A stretch of 64,000 nucleotides of DNA. Source: Puccinia triticina. Its lineage: Eukaryota > Basidiomycota > Pucciniomycetes > Pucciniales > Pucciniaceae. This document shows, in pieces, positions 24,624 to 37,160 of the stretch. The translations under genes were made by a program, and so were the position numbers. Every line of letters starts with the position of its first letter. The stretch's first letter is position 1. The stretch spans positions 4,048,001 to 4,112,000 of the forward strand of contig NC_070575.1 in the NCBI RefSeq assembly GCF_026914185.1, in the 5' to 3' direction. The notes under the pieces are model-generated. The model was not told where the DNA came from. It saw nothing but the letters and a program-made list of their open reading frames with translations, and searched no databases.

Positions 24624-25210
24624 ATGAAATTTGAATATACATATAACAATTTTGCAGGCCCCAAATTCCATGCAGTCTGTAAGTCTTGCAAGCTCAGAAT
24701 GGATGGTAAAAGTACAAATGGAACAAATCACATGTGGCGCCACCTTGAGCAATGTCCCTCCCAACTCAGCAAGCAGAAGCAATCTCTTTTGAATTTTGGT
24801 AAGGGCGCGTCCACATTTCTGTCAAGAAACTTCCTGCACCATTTTGATCAAGATGATCATTGCACACAAGCAACTGTTCACTTTGGTTAACCACCGTCTT
24901 TTCCAAGCTCTCCTGGACTCTTGGAAACCAAAATTCAAGATCTTCTCCTGTGGTACCGTCAAGACCAAGGTGATGAAGATGTACGCATCAATGAAGGAAA
25001 ATCTCCTACTTGAGGTCGAAAAAACGGACCAAGTTGTGTTAACAACTGATCTTTGGACTTCCACTAACCAGACCTCTTTTATGGTTTTCTCCTGTCACTT
25101 CATCTCAGACAACTGGAATATCAACAAGCAGTTGATATATTTCAAAGAAATCCCCTCTCCCCACACTGACTTAGCTATTTCCAATCAGTTGATTTTGACT
25201 ATTCTTTGGC
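24624..25210 (+). pseudogene. decayed hAT-type transposase with BED zinc finger
   Basis: The first frame (24624 onward) contains AVCKSCKLRMDG followed by HMWRHLEQC, the C-x2-C then H-x4-C pattern of a BED zinc finger. Near 24850 the homology moves into another frame that reads LVNHRLFQALLDSW and VVLTTDLWTSTNQTSF, typical of the middle of hAT transposases. So there is a frameshift. The match stops abruptly near 25210, where a GC-rich block begins, and no C-terminal hAT dimerisation region follows. The copy must be inactive. Confidence 0.65.
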
Positions 25211-25672
25211 GTGTATATCACGTCCGGCTCACGCGAGCTTTGTGCTTTTGCTCGCAAGCCTCTCCGGTGAGACTGGGCTGCCGCCCAGAACCGCTCACCA
25301 CCAGTGGCTTACATAGTTAAGCTTGCTAAGCGGCCAACTAATACTAGCGCAGAACCGTGCTCCGCTGAAGGGTTGCGTACATAGTGTTGGTGGGCTGTTA
25401 GCCTACATTGCCTAGCGGAGAAAATCGCCAAAAAAAAAGCGGGGGAAGTGTTAGCAACTTACCATCCGCAGTTAACGGAAAATTTCGTCATTAATAAAGG
25501 TCTCGTGAAGTGGTATGGCTTTGACTTGTTTTGCGCTTGGTATCAGACATGACAGCTTGTGTTTTGACACCCATTCCGGCGTCCATGTTGGAAGCCCATG
25601 TCCGGTTATTCGGAGGGTCCCTGCGGGACGGTGTCCACGTCCCTTCAATAGAGGGACTAAGTTAAGTTAGGG
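25211..25672. mobile_element. GC-rich inserted block of unknown type
   Basis: Base composition changes sharply at about 25210, in the middle of hAT coding sequence. The block runs to the motif TTAAGTTAGGG at 25662-25672, which also ends GC-rich blocks elsewhere in this window. I see no long frame and no clear terminal repeats. The left boundary is approximate. Confidence 0.4.
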
Positions 25673-26537
25673 CTGTATTGTTTCACAATTATTACTTGGA
25701 GGACTCTCATTCTTGCTGGCAAAAGGTTCATCATATGAGTCAAAACCGTGAAACCGCACACTATTACTTGTACAAGGGCACAACCCACGTACGTACTCAT
25801 TTAGGTCCACCAATTTTTCATTTTGGCCGGCAGCTAACCCTTTTAACCACATAACCTGCCAAACCACATAGCAAATTCTGTCCACCAAGTGGTATGCAGT
25901 TTCAAGGGGTTGGGTGCATGCGGGTTGAGTTTGGTATCAAGGGAAATTTGTGGGTTGATTATCATAAATGGGGAGACTTCTGCTAACTTCATGCAGCGTG
26001 TTCATTTTGAGGCCCTGTTTTTTTTTTTTGTGATATACTCCATGATAAATAATCTGTTTTCTGTGAAAGGTGCAAACTGTTCCCGCAAAAATTGAGGTTT
26101 CACACTGATTTCACTCAACTTCCCCTCATTTATGACGCTTGATTGTAACACTGACAAACAGAGCCACATAGTTCATATTCTAATTATAATCTCTCTCAGC
26201 GGACTTTCAAACCATTAGAAACATTGAGCTACCTTATAATTGAGCTTTCAGCCTGCAAAACCATTATTACAACCAGCTTGGTGCAATCACTAGTTGTGAA
26301 TCATGATTAAGCATACTCACAAATTTCTATACACATTTCTGCATATATTAGGAGCCAGTCAATTTACTATTACAGATATGCCAATTCTTAAGATTCCAAG
26401 AGAGTTCTCTGTGGGTAAGAATTGAATATTTTTTTCTATTGAAGGCTTTCCACTTGACAAACTTGAATTGACATCTTGTTGAATGCTTCCACTCCATTGG
26501 GATGTTCTCTAAGGTTCTTATGATCCTGCCATGGTAG
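25673..26537. other. AT-rich stretch before an unknown gene
   Basis: I see no supported gene. A possible first exon of the following gene starts with an ATG at 26377 and reads MPILKIPREFSVG before a GTAAGA donor. Confidence 0.4.
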
Positions 26538-28022
26538 ATGGGTGCACAGGGAATATTGAAAAACACCCATGGCTGGGGCAAACAATTTCCAAAGAATCAT
26601 CTACCAAAAAGGGTAAATTTCAGACTTGGAGCTTGGCAAACTTTACACCTGACTCATGTGCTTGACTTTATACAGACCAAAAAAAAATTGTTAGACAGGA
26701 AAAGCAATGTTATCCAGAAAGTAATCCATGAAATCAAACAATTTGAGACCCTCAATGAATTTCAAAAAATTGTCACTACAGAGATTGAAGGACTGTACAA
26801 CAAATTGAAGAAGCAAATGCATGCTAGTGTGGTCATCAATCTGATGACTAATCTGTCTTCCACTACCCCAATAAGTGGTTATCTCTTCTTCATTGTAGAG
26901 GAAATCCTTACCAGACCCTTGATTGAGCAGTGGGAAATTGTAAAGAAAAACTTCATCAATTTTCAGCAGAAAAATCCACAAGACTTCCCAAACCTATTCA
27001 AGTCCAAATATTCAGAAACCTTATTTCTTCTGGTAGATCTTATTCAGTTATGCAACCTAGGTCCACCAAATTTCATCAAAGATGTCCAAAATTTCAAACA
27101 AATGTCTATAAAAATGGCGGTTTCAAGCTTGATTGAAGACTGCAAAAGTCACCGTGGTTACCTATATGATTATGTGTTTAGCAAAAAAATGTGTCCTGCA
27201 AGAGAATTTTGGGATACTGAATGGATGATAAACTATTATAGTAAATATTCTGCAGGTATGTTTTTTTTATTGTTGATATTTCCACTATCTTGGCTTTTGC
27301 TGGACTCTCAATAATCAATCTTTTTGAACTGTTCCTGGATCTTGCCTGTGGATGCATTTCAATTGTTGAAACCTGGATCAAATGCAGACATCTCTCCCCA
27401 AGACAAAATGATTTCCCATTATTATGCCACAGAAAAAATCATGCAAATTCTGAAAGATCCATTCTATTATGCAGATGAAGAAACTGATGAATTCCACAAG
27501 ATACACAAAGAATTTGTTGCAGAAAGCTTTCTTGAGGATCTCAACAGGATTTCATCAAGCTTAAGCATTAAAAAAGATGAATTCAAGACAAGTACAGAAA
27601 ATAAGGAAACAATTTCTGCTATTCATAATTTTCTTGAATACTTTTGGAACCCTCAAGAATTTTTTTCTCTAAATAGGGATCGGAGCATGTTTGAATTCAT
27701 AATGGTCTACCAAATTTTGAATTTCCTCAATAGTCATTTTCAAGGAATTCTAATTAAATTGATGCCTGATTATTCTAAATATACAGTGCTACAAAAGCAA
27801 CTCACATTTATTGGTTATGTAGTTGAATTTACAAAGGAATTGAATAGGTATCCACAAATAGCTTCCAATTTTGAAGAACCCACCAAACATATCCTGGATT
27901 TTTACAATGCAGAGATTTGTGAACTGCAACAGTGGATTGAACAATTCCTTGAAAATGTGATTGGGTTTTCAATTCAAATTATCTGTTTCCTAAACAAAGA
28001 TTTTGCAGAAACTGCCTGGTAA
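26538..28022 (+). CDS. uncharacterised AT-rich gene, possibly frameshifted at the 5' end
   Basis: Exon 26538-27255 joins 27388-28022 across a 132-nt intron (GTATGT donor, TGCAG acceptor), which gives an open frame of 450 residues. The protein is rich in Lys, Phe, Ile and Asn and has no recognised domain. A stretch MINYYSKYSA joins DISPQDKMISHYYATEKI at the splice. At the start, another frame (reading IEKHPWLGQTISKESS and then KFQTWSLANFTPDSC) looks more protein-like than the frame given here, and ends at a TGA near 26665. So either an unrecognised exon structure or a frameshift is present. The AT-rich codon use differs from the neighbouring host-like genes. Confidence 0.45.
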
Positions 28023-28874
28023 TACTCATGATGAAGTTTTACATACTTTGCCAAGTCACTTGTAGATGTGTGATTATAGATTTTAATTTGCTGGAGATTT
28101 GTTTAGAATGGAAAAAAAAGCTGATTTTTCTCCATCCATGCTTCAGAATACTAGCTTCTTCTCTTTTGGTTTTTATCATTTTTTTCAATTGAATGCTTTT
28201 TGTGTGCTTGCTTCTTGTAGTAATCTGTTTGCAAAGGGAATGATAATTTCAAGTATGCATTTTCCTGCCTCAATTCACTGCATCTTCCATTAGCTTAAAA
28301 TTGAATACCTACATAAATCTGGAGGGATTATCCACTTCAGAAAGTAGCTCAGGTCATCTATGGTATTCAAAATTGCATAAGATTTTTTTACATAAAATCA
28401 TAAACTGCAATTTTGGCTGGGAGATGTCACTTTAAGTTTTATGCACGCTGACATCTCCCAGCCAAAATTGGTTTTATGATTTTATGTAAATAGTGACATA
28501 TGCAATTTTGAATACCATAATCTTCCCTTTGACTCTCATGACCCTCATGACATGATGATCCTCTGGAGACTAAAACCAGGGAATTTATGTACTTTAATTG
28601 GAATGTTCCATCAACTTTGGCGTTGAAAACATATTTTTTTGTGAGTCGAATCCTCCAACAGACCAAGGGTTATTGAAGTGCTTTCTCCTTGTTGTTGGAA
28701 GATGTGGTGTCAGGAGAATTCCGCCGAGGAGTTTAAATCCCCCGAGGTTTCCCCGGTCAGGTCGCTGCTCGAGCGTTGGGCACCGGCGACCATCATCGCC
28801 TGTCGATCGACGACCCACGAACAACCACTTGATATCCACAACAACCAGAACACACTGACCGATACTCGAAAAAG
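28023..28874. other. intergenic stretch with a foldback MITE
   Basis: There is no gene here. It contains the MITE at 28361-28517. The last 150 bp before 28875 probably serve as promoter and leader of the CUE gene. Confidence 0.5.
28361..28517. mobile_element. foldback MITE with TA target duplication (Tc1/mariner-like)
   Basis: The left end TGGTATTCAAAATTGC and the right end GCAATTTTGAATACCA are exact reverse complements, each flanked by TA. The arms go on inward through CAATTTTGGCTGGGAGATGT and its complement, so nearly the whole 157 bp folds back. There is no coding content. The TA flanks fit the Tc1/mariner superfamily. Confidence 0.75.
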
Positions 28875-30851
28875 ATGGAATCGACAGGGAAAACTCACGA
28901 AACATCAGTAGGACAACAGGATCAAGAGGCACGACAGGATCATGATCAGACTAGCGACAAGCGGGAAGAAGTGGACGAACAGCCCGGCACGAAGGAATAT
29001 CATCCGGCTGAACATGACGGCCCGGATAATGAACAAAGAGCGGTTGTGGATCAGGGAGAAGCTGGGACTGAGTTAGGGGAAGGATTGAACCAAGTTCAGG
29101 AGCCGGGAAAAACGAAAGAGGAAGAAGCAGAACAAACAAAAGAGACAAAACAGGAGCCAGAAGGAAAGCAACAACAACGAGAACGAGAAGCCGAACTAGG
29201 ACAAGGGAAACTAGAACAGCCAACTGAAGAAGTAGAAGAACCACCGAAAGCACCGGGGGAGAAGAATCTACATCAGCCAGAAAGCCAACAACCAATCGAA
29301 AGCCACACAAAAGCAGAGGACCGTCGGCCATCAACCAACGATCAGAATGCAATCCAAACTCAAAACAGATCACATCACGAGCAGTTCGATCAACTATCTC
29401 CTCAGGTCCAAGAACTTCTAGCCATATTTCCTCAGATCCAATCCTCTATCCTCGAGGATGTCCTGGCCGCTCATAGGAATGATGTCTCTGCCTGCATATC
29501 CGACCTACTCGCGATTAGTGATCCCACCTATAAACCTTCAGCCCAAGTCAGTACTACTTATCATCTCAAAGTCGCAAAAAAGCCGAATGGCGGCCCTGAT
29601 CTACACATGAGCCCAAATACCCATTCGTCCATCTTGCAAGACTGACTGAAAACGCCTTTAACATGTTCATTTGACAGGAATCAATGGTTCAGTCGGACGA
29701 AGAACTAGCCCGTCAGTTAATGTTACTAGAAAGTCAACAGCAACAAGGACCACATATACCGGCTTCGTCAAACGGGCAGCAACAGATCGCGAACCTGCCC
29801 TACCAGCCGCGGATTAAACGGAACACGCCGCCTAATCGAAGCTTTGTCAGGCCTGGGCCTGTTCAACAAGCCGAGCAGGCTTCAGCCGAACCAGCCGGCC
29901 AGGGCGGCCTGTCCAGCGGTGGGAAGGATGAGATCCAGAAGATTGCTGAGGAGATCGGCAAGCTGGCCGAAAGTAAGCCAAACTTTTCACTCTACAAAGA
30001 GACGAAAGGAACTCATCTCTGAGTGTGCCTCTCTCTTTCAGCCGGCAAGAAGACGATGTCATTGTGGTTGGAGAAAGCCAAGGCCAAGATGCAAGAAATC
30101 CAACTGCCGAACCCGCCTGCCTCCCAGTCGGAGAGTCTGGATGACGGATACGAACACGTCAGCCGACCATCTCCAAATCCTCCTCCCGCCAATGCTTTCA
30201 ATCCCTCCAATCCCACAGCACCGTCTACGACCAAGTAAGACCCTCTTGTTTTTTTCCAAGTTCGCCGAGAAGCAGAGGCTGATAGATGGTGTACCGTGAT
30301 GATGTTGAGCTTCTTAGGAATGCCCGGATCACTCCTGCTCTGCCGCACGCCTCTAGGTATGCCACTACCAACCGTATCACTCCCAACACTCCGTCGTCGG
30401 CGCGATCACTCGGCGGGCCCGTATCATCGCCCCATCAAGCCTCTTCAGACAACTCGAGGGGAGTGGAAGGATATCGAGTAGAAGAACCGTACACATCTTC
30501 AAGTCAGAACCTTAGCTCTTTTCACTTTTCTTGACTAGTAGATCCTAATCCTTTGGGACTGTCCTTTCAAGTAGCTTCTCACGATCGTGAAAGACTTGCT
30601 GGCTCGAAGGCCGATGCATCCATCCCGGCCCTCGCCAAGATTTCCTCCGTTCAATCCTCAGCTGTCCTATCTCATCCACATCAGTCTAGGGTGCGAGACG
30701 ACGATGAGGAATCCCTGGAATATACTCGCAATGTTAGTCATTGTCCTCTTTCTTGTGCTTAGCCTTCTCTAATGTTCTTCACATCTCTTGCTTTCTTGTG
30801 TTTCTGGAACCCATGGAAACCCATAAACAGCCATTCGAGGACGATGATTAA
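28875..30851 (+). CDS. CUE-domain ubiquitin-binding protein, Cue5-like
   Basis: Known family members bind ubiquitin through the CUE domain; yeast Cue5 is a receptor that brings ubiquitinated aggregates to autophagy. The long N-terminal part (about 175 residues) is Glu/Gln-rich and likely disordered. The CUE domain covers about residues 178-222 (QELLAIFPQIQSSILEDVL, then CISDLLAISD). After the splice comes the family motif QSDEELARQLMLLESQ and YQPRIKR. Exons 28875-29546, 29678-29972, 30042-30234 and 30318-30502 join in frame. The next acceptor lies between 30538 and 30577; the nearer TAG sites would leave an intron of under 40 nt. The last intron 30733-30830 brings in the end RNPFEDDD and a stop at 30851, a typical ending for this family. 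Conservation of both ends supports an intact gene. Confidence 0.8.
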
Positions 30852-32983
30852 TCTAAACAAAAAGCACAAAAACAAAGAGATGAAGGAAGAAAACAAGGAT
30901 ATTCCGTTTGTCCTTTTTGTTCTATATGAATTTACACAATACACGAGAATGTGTCTGAGGCCGTATGTAACCCACCAATGCACAAGCAAGCACATCTATA
31001 CATCTAGATCCCCAAACCCGCATTTCCCCCTTTTGTAATCTTCATTCAGTATATACATAAATGTGTGTGTTTAGATGTATGTAAACCCGATCAATCAGAT
31101 GTTGTACACCTGGCTCCGAAATATGTTTCTCTGTCGTTATCACTCATTGCTTTATTTTCTGAGCATATCTCTTTGGCACGGACACTGATCTGTCTGTAAT
31201 TCCTATCATCTGTGAAGCGGATCAGGTTTGTAGCAGGCAGTCGGCGGACATCAGGAAGGAGAAATATGGATGTAATGTGCGTATGCAAAGAAATTTATCA
31301 TCTGGATATGGTTTCCTGCTTTTGAAGGAAGCAATTTGGTAGGAAAGCCATTTTGGAACTATTCGGATAACAGCTAAATAAGATCCTAGCACCTTTCTCA
31401 CTTTGTGGGTGCTGCTCGCCTAAACGTGCATTCTCACATATAATACCCAGAATCATCAGCCAATCTGCCCGGCGCTTATCGGCGCCTCCTTTAACTTCAG
31501 ATTTGGTAATTGTCAATGGATCGGTAGATTCATGCGGGCCATTGACTCATTAACCGACGCAGGCCACCTTTTGGTTGAGCAGTTGACCGTAATAAAAGGC
31601 TGAGACGCGATGATGTTATCTTGAGTCCTTGACCATTTGTGTCCATATAGACCACCGAGTGCCAGAGAACTATCCGTGATTCACCTTGCCTCCTGATTCA
31701 GAAGCACCAATTCTCTTCGTTACGGTCCAAATCCTGACAGTTTGATATCTGATCACCCATTCCTGGCGAACCAAATCCTGACAGTTTAAATATCGACAAC
31801 AAGCTCACGGCCCTTCTGGGATGGGTAGAATTGCCCAATCCAAGTGCCTCTATTGGATGGGGGACGCCGTCCCGCGGGGACATTCCGAAGGTATTTTTTT
31901 GCCGTTGTGCTGACTTGCGCGTGTTGAAATTTCCCCCGCCATTATTTTGTGAACCCTAAATCCAAGGCTTATTCAAAAGCCTGCCTGGTGGAAAGAGGTA
32001 GAAAGCGCTCGATATTGAAGATATACGCATTTTGGGGCACGCCTGTACGGCGTAGAAGCCATTGATTCGTGACCCCATCGTGATGGAGAGCTCGGTGGAC
32101 AGGATCTGGATGGTGTGACACCGTAGGACACCGTCCATAATACAAATATTAACAATGGAAGGTTTTTAGCTTTTGCGTTGCATGCAGGATCTACTTGATT
32201 TGGGATGCAGCCTGATGGAGCCTCTGATCTTGGCCGAAAGAACGGTGAGTCAAGGTCCTCCGAGACTCCGATGGCAAAGGGGCTCGGAACTATCGGCAAA
32301 GCACTTTCAAACGGTCAGCTCTGGCACTGCCCTCTCCATGAGCCTGACTTACCAACACTGCGAAAATGAAAGGCGAATTTCATCACTCAAATCCCATGTT
32401 GCAGCCTCTTTCTCCATCAGAGTGCAAGTTACCGCAGGCACACGCTCGCGGAGAGGGTTGGGCGGTCATGTTCATCGGAGCATCTCACACAACTCCCGGG
32501 CTGGATCAGAGATTTGTTCGGCAGCGCTGTATCTCCACACCCACATTCGGATTGATTTGAAGGTTGTATTGAAATCCCCACAAGCCCAAGAGTCAAGTCC
32601 ACCACCGCCAACGCACTGTTTGTTGTGCCTATTTCCACGCCCTTCCAGATCACGAAATGCTGAGATGTTGTATGATTCTTTAGCATCTTGTATACGAAGT
32701 CTGGCGGAGTTATACGAGGCAACATATAGATACATGCCGTGCGCTGTATACCATAGCACCTTTGCCCTACAAGCGACTCGTACAAAATAAATACATACTG
32801 CCAAATACCGCGTCGAGGCAGGCGCATATAAAGAGACCTCCAATCAGCCCTCTAGTATCGGCATCCGTTTCACGGTCCAACGTCTCTCATTTCCAACCTC
32901 GGCTCATTTTATAGGAGTGATAAAACTTCCCTTACATATCTCGATCACGATCCAATCTTTTACTGTTCGATATTGATATTGAC
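30852..32983. other. intergenic stretch
   Basis: I see no supported gene in 2.1 kb. CCAAATCCTGACAGTTT occurs twice, 44 bp apart (near 31727 and 31771). The final 100 bp form the upstream region of the GH5-like gene. Confidence 0.45.
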
Positions 32984-34763
32984 ATGACTTGCAAGCTATA
33001 TGGAGTGTTGGTTGCCGTCTGCGCACTTGCGTGGGCCAACCAGGTAGCGGGATTAGCCCTCGTCCCTCTCGACAAGGGAAAGCCGACCTTAACGTTGCCG
33101 GTCCGGATCCCCAAACTGCCAGCGTTCGCCGGCGTGACTCTGTCGGGAATGGACTTCGATTCGAATAGCACAAGCCAGAATGTGCCCCAGGTCCCCAGCA
33201 AGGGCTTGGACAACGATCCTTTCACTATACCTGATTTCGAGCAAGCGATGCATTACTTGGATGACCGCAATGTCAGCTTGATCAAGCTTCCTCTGTCATG
33301 GGAAAGCCTCGCCGTAAGCAACCTTAGATCCTCCAAGTCCTGCAAGACAAGTAAATGTTCACTGATTTTCATCATCCGCAACAAAAATCTTGATTCAACA
33401 AACCAGCACAACATCACAAAGCTGGAAGTTTACACAGACGTCGTAGCCACCGTCACTTCGCGCAATGCGACAGCCGTAGTTTCGCTTGCCATGTCTACCA
33501 TTCACTTTTCCAACTTTACATCGCACATCGTCGAAAAGGATGGCCCTTCCCTCAGAAAGGCTGCCAATGCCTCTTTCGTCGAGTTCTGGGGAAAGATGGC
33601 CAAGCATTTCCAACACGATCGACGGGTTATCTTTCATTTGATGGCAGTCCCCCATGGTAGCGGTGAGTCCAGACTGGAGAGCACCCTTGAAACTCGGACA
33701 CTTGTCTAATTCTTCGGTCTCCCAGTGCTCCCGAGAAATTGGAACGAGACTATCCAAGCCGCCGTCACAGCCATCCGAGAGAGTGGCGCGAGAAACGTGA
33801 TCGTACTGCCATCCTTTGCCGCTCCCAGCGCCAGTACCACTTTCAACACTTTCAGAGATTTCCCCGAAGACTTCGAGAGGATGCAACACATCAAAAACCC
33901 TGACGGGACTACCCATGGTATTGTATTCGATGTCTCTCAGGTAAGCGGTAACTTGTAGAACATTCGACTTCAGTCAGCTATCCGCTGAACTAACGAAATT
34001 TGCTTTGTTTTAGACATTGGGACTTAAGCAGAACTCTCAGCGATGCGGTGGCGTTGATGTGTCCGATATCGTTCAGCCTGTTGTCAAGATCCTCAAAGAG
34101 CACAAGCGACAAGCGATCGTCGGAACCCTTGCCGGTGGCAGCGATCCATCATGTACCCGCACGCTTGTCAAGTTCGTGAAGGAAGTTTCCAAGGTAAGTC
34201 TTTAGCATGTTCTTACCGTGGTTAATCCGCCCTTGGCTGATTGTTCTTCCGTTCCGAAACAGTCGTACCCCTCTCTCGCTGGCTTCATCATGTATGGTGC
34301 CGGTGCTTTTGATGAAGTAAGTTTTGCATCTCAAGGATCGTACTTCCAGCACGCTGTACACAGACACTGACCTCTCTCTCCCGTCATTAGAGTTCCCCTT
34401 GGGCCCTGATTAAGGAAGGACAATCCGACAGCTCGCACTGTGTCTCGGTGCGTATTTTTCTCTATTATCCACGTCCCTGCTTGACGGTCTATTGATGTAT
34501 AACATGTCCGTCTGTTGCCACCACCAAAGGAGGAGTGGGTTGACCAGCCAAACTTCACTAGCGTTCAACCGTACTTTCCTAAGAACGCCGAAGATTCCGA
34601 GGAGACCAAAGATCTCAAGGATCCCGAACATCCCCCCCGGAAGGATCAAGCCCGGAAGAAACAGCCGCAAGACAAAGACCCCAAGGGCGATCATCCGGAG
34701 ACTCAACAGGACCCTTCTTTCGATCGCGAGGAAGTGCAATCATCCGCTATCCCTGATCTCTAA
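32984..34763 (+). CDS. secreted GH5-like protein lacking the catalytic glutamates
   Basis: Seven exons join in one frame of 441 residues: 32984-33313, 33407-33662, 33726-33940, 34014-34193, 34263-34316, 34391-34447 and 34530-34763. Intron 1 could also be read through in frame. The N-terminus MTCKLYGVLVAVCALAWANQ is a signal peptide. The order FAGVTLSGMDFDS, LIKLPLSWESLA, AVTAIRESGARNVIVLPS, NPDGTTHGIVFDVSQ, RQAIVGTLAGGSDPSC, FIMYGAGAFDE matches fungal GH5 endoglucanases (subfamily 5). In active enzymes the acid/base sits in NEP and the nucleophile in TETGG. Here the matching places read HLMAVPHG (near residue 187) and IVGTLAGG (near 302), so both glutamates are replaced. The C-terminus is a charged Lys/Asp/Pro-rich tail that the family normally lacks. 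It is probably a secreted non-catalytic glycosidase fold. Confidence 0.75.
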
Positions 34764-37160
34764 GTTTCACTTCGGCCAAGTGCCTCGCGTCGTGATTTAC
34801 TTGTGGTAACAAGCCAACTTTCGGATTGCATCACCTTTACTTTTTTTTCTTTCTTTTTTTCTCGCCCTCTGTCGCGTGAAGACCGAGTTTATTTTATGTT
34901 GAATTCCTTCAAGAAATTGATTTTCTGCACCCTCAGTGGACTTGTTTTATCTATTCTCAGCTAGCTTGAACCAAGATTTTCCGGTTAGATTCTTGAACGA
35001 CATAACCGTCTTTTGTTACTTTCTTTTGGATCTTTCTTTCTGATCTTATGAAATGCCACGTTCAGAAATTTGGTTTTCTCCTTCTATCCATCAACTGTGA
35101 CTTGGAATTCATAGCATTGATTAATGTCGCAAGCAATCCGAGTTGCGACACCGTGTTTCTCACCATGCATCACAGTTGAACTACCGAGTGATTACAATAT
35201 GTGTGTTCGTAGCACAGGTAGCCCAAAGAGGAGAGCCCTGGAGAGCCGCTTGGGAAAACAGAAGTATCTCTCACAGCGTCGAAAGCGCTGAAAGGTAAGA
35301 AAGGAAACGAAACTCCTGCTGATCAAGAACATCACATTTCCTTATTTATTAAATTTTCCTGTATACGATCTATGCTGGGTTCAATATGCTGCAACCAAGA
35401 CTGCTGGAAGTTACATAGGAGCAAATCCCTCCCAAGAGATGAACAACCAAGCCTGTGTTGTAGGTGAGCTGCCAGATTGTTTATCCCCGATTGGAAAACT
35501 AACTTTACTGGTATTCCAATCAGCCTTGAGTCGAGCCCAGCACCGCGGCATCAAATCAGCTTTAGGAAAAAGACTCCAACTGCTTTGTCAATCACTGCCT
35601 GCGCCCATGATAAGCGTTGAATATTGTACTGTTTATGGACTGTGCGTTCCACAGACAATCATTCATGTTGAGCAAGGGTTTACTTTCAGCGCGTCAGTTT
35701 ACGCAGTTGGGGACGCATTCTTATGGCAGAGTCGATGGCAAGAGCAAATCATGCGGCCAAAAACAAGAGCTGGCGGCATATGTATCCCCCAGCATTTCGG
35801 GAGTGATCGACTGTGAAGGTACATCGTCCTGGACGCTGAACTCAATCCCCAGCGACGATTTCTGATGGCTAATCGTTTACAACACCCTAACCGACCGCAA
35901 CTCCCAAGTGCTCAACTTGATACCCCACCTTGCTGGGAAGTTTTCCTCCGGCCGGTTCAACTTCTGGGGGATGGACCGAGCTGGGCATGGCGCATCCTGC
36001 GACGGAACGAGAGCCTAGCTGAGCTTTGTAACGCAGGGAAGCTGAGACTGCACAGGGCTGCAACGGGAAGGGGCCGAAAGGTGGTATGTCAGTGCAGCTC
36101 TTCACTTTTTTCCTTTTCTTCTTTTTCCCTGATGGATCTTTGCAGGTTCCTCGGCTCGAAGGGATAGCCTGTGATGTAGCATTACTCCAGATCTGGGTTC
36201 GATCTGGTCTGCGCCTTATGTAGTGCGATTGCACCATCGGGACGCCGGGCAAGTCCATTTGGATCCTCAATCACGCAACCTTGTGGTCTGTGTGACCAGT
36301 CCTTATCTTGCCCTATAAAAAGACGTTCTTGGACCTGGATAACCATTCAGAAAACGAACAATAAAGTACATACTTCCTACTCGGTCTAAATCCCCTTCCA
36401 CCTCAATATAACTTCTCTTCCACCAAGTCTTCGAAGGAAACATCGGACGACTACGGCAATCAGCGCAAGTAAGTCATTTTTGATGAACTTCAATTCCTCG
36501 CCTAACTCCCAATGGTCCCCCATGCATGGCTGCAAGGCCAAGATGAAGCCATTTTGGTTATTTACGTAATCCCGTCCCGACACGAGAATCTTCAAGCGAA
36601 TGTTTATGTACATATCATTGGCAAGCCATGTACCCACATTCGTGTGCATGCGTTTCCCGAGAGCGTGCTCCTATCCTGTTGGAGGAGATTGATTGCCGGC
36701 ACGTGGGCCGGCCACTTAGGAGGCCGCTTTGAGCGATTGAGCGCTCTGGCAGCTGCATGGAACACGGGATGCTTGGGCGCAGGTTCGATCCCAGCTGGCT
36801 ACGTCGCTGCATCCGGCTGGCTCCTCTTCAACTTTACAGTTCCTGCAACTAGGTTTCTGTAACTTGTTGCCCTTTCCGGACCGGGCGGCATGTTGAAAAT
36901 GAATGCGCAAGATCCAGACAGGAAAACCACAACTGCAGCGTCTGAAGCTCGAGTGATACCGCATATTTTTTCAAAAGACAACTTCGTCTTGTGGCACCTT
37001 TAATTTCTCCCCAACTCCCAAGCACTCTCCGCCCGCCCTTTTGCTTACATATCTGCCCTTGCTGTCGTGCCTCTTGCCCACACTCAGCCAGCCAGCCAGC
37101 CAGCCAGCCCCAACGACTTGACGCGCCACCTCAACCAGCCGAACGTCTGCCCAGCCCGTC
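34764..37160. other. intergenic stretch
   Basis: There is no gene I can support. Open frames at 35439-35865 show no join to a start or a domain. A sequence resembling a tRNA B box (GGTTCGATCCC, near 36782) has no matching acceptor stem. A (CAGC)n-type run lies just before the next gene, near 37087. Confidence 0.45.

Noticed and set aside
28951..29373. Reverse-strand frame of 140 hydrophobic residues opposite the CUE gene
   Set aside because: It is the antisense of the Glu/Gln-rich region, which always reads as Leu/Val-rich. No motif supports it.
35439..35865. Open frames downstream of the GH5-like gene
   Set aside because: They overlap in different frames, have no recognised motif and cannot be joined by splice signals to a start.
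36735..36810. Possible tRNA gene around the B-box-like GGTTCGATCCC near 36782
   Set aside because: The T stem has a mismatch, and no 5' acceptor strand pairs with the sequence after it. No convincing anticodon arm forms.
37081..37110. CAGC repeat run before the SAM synthetase gene as a regulatory element
   Set aside because: It is a short simple repeat. Nothing in the sequence shows a regulatory role.
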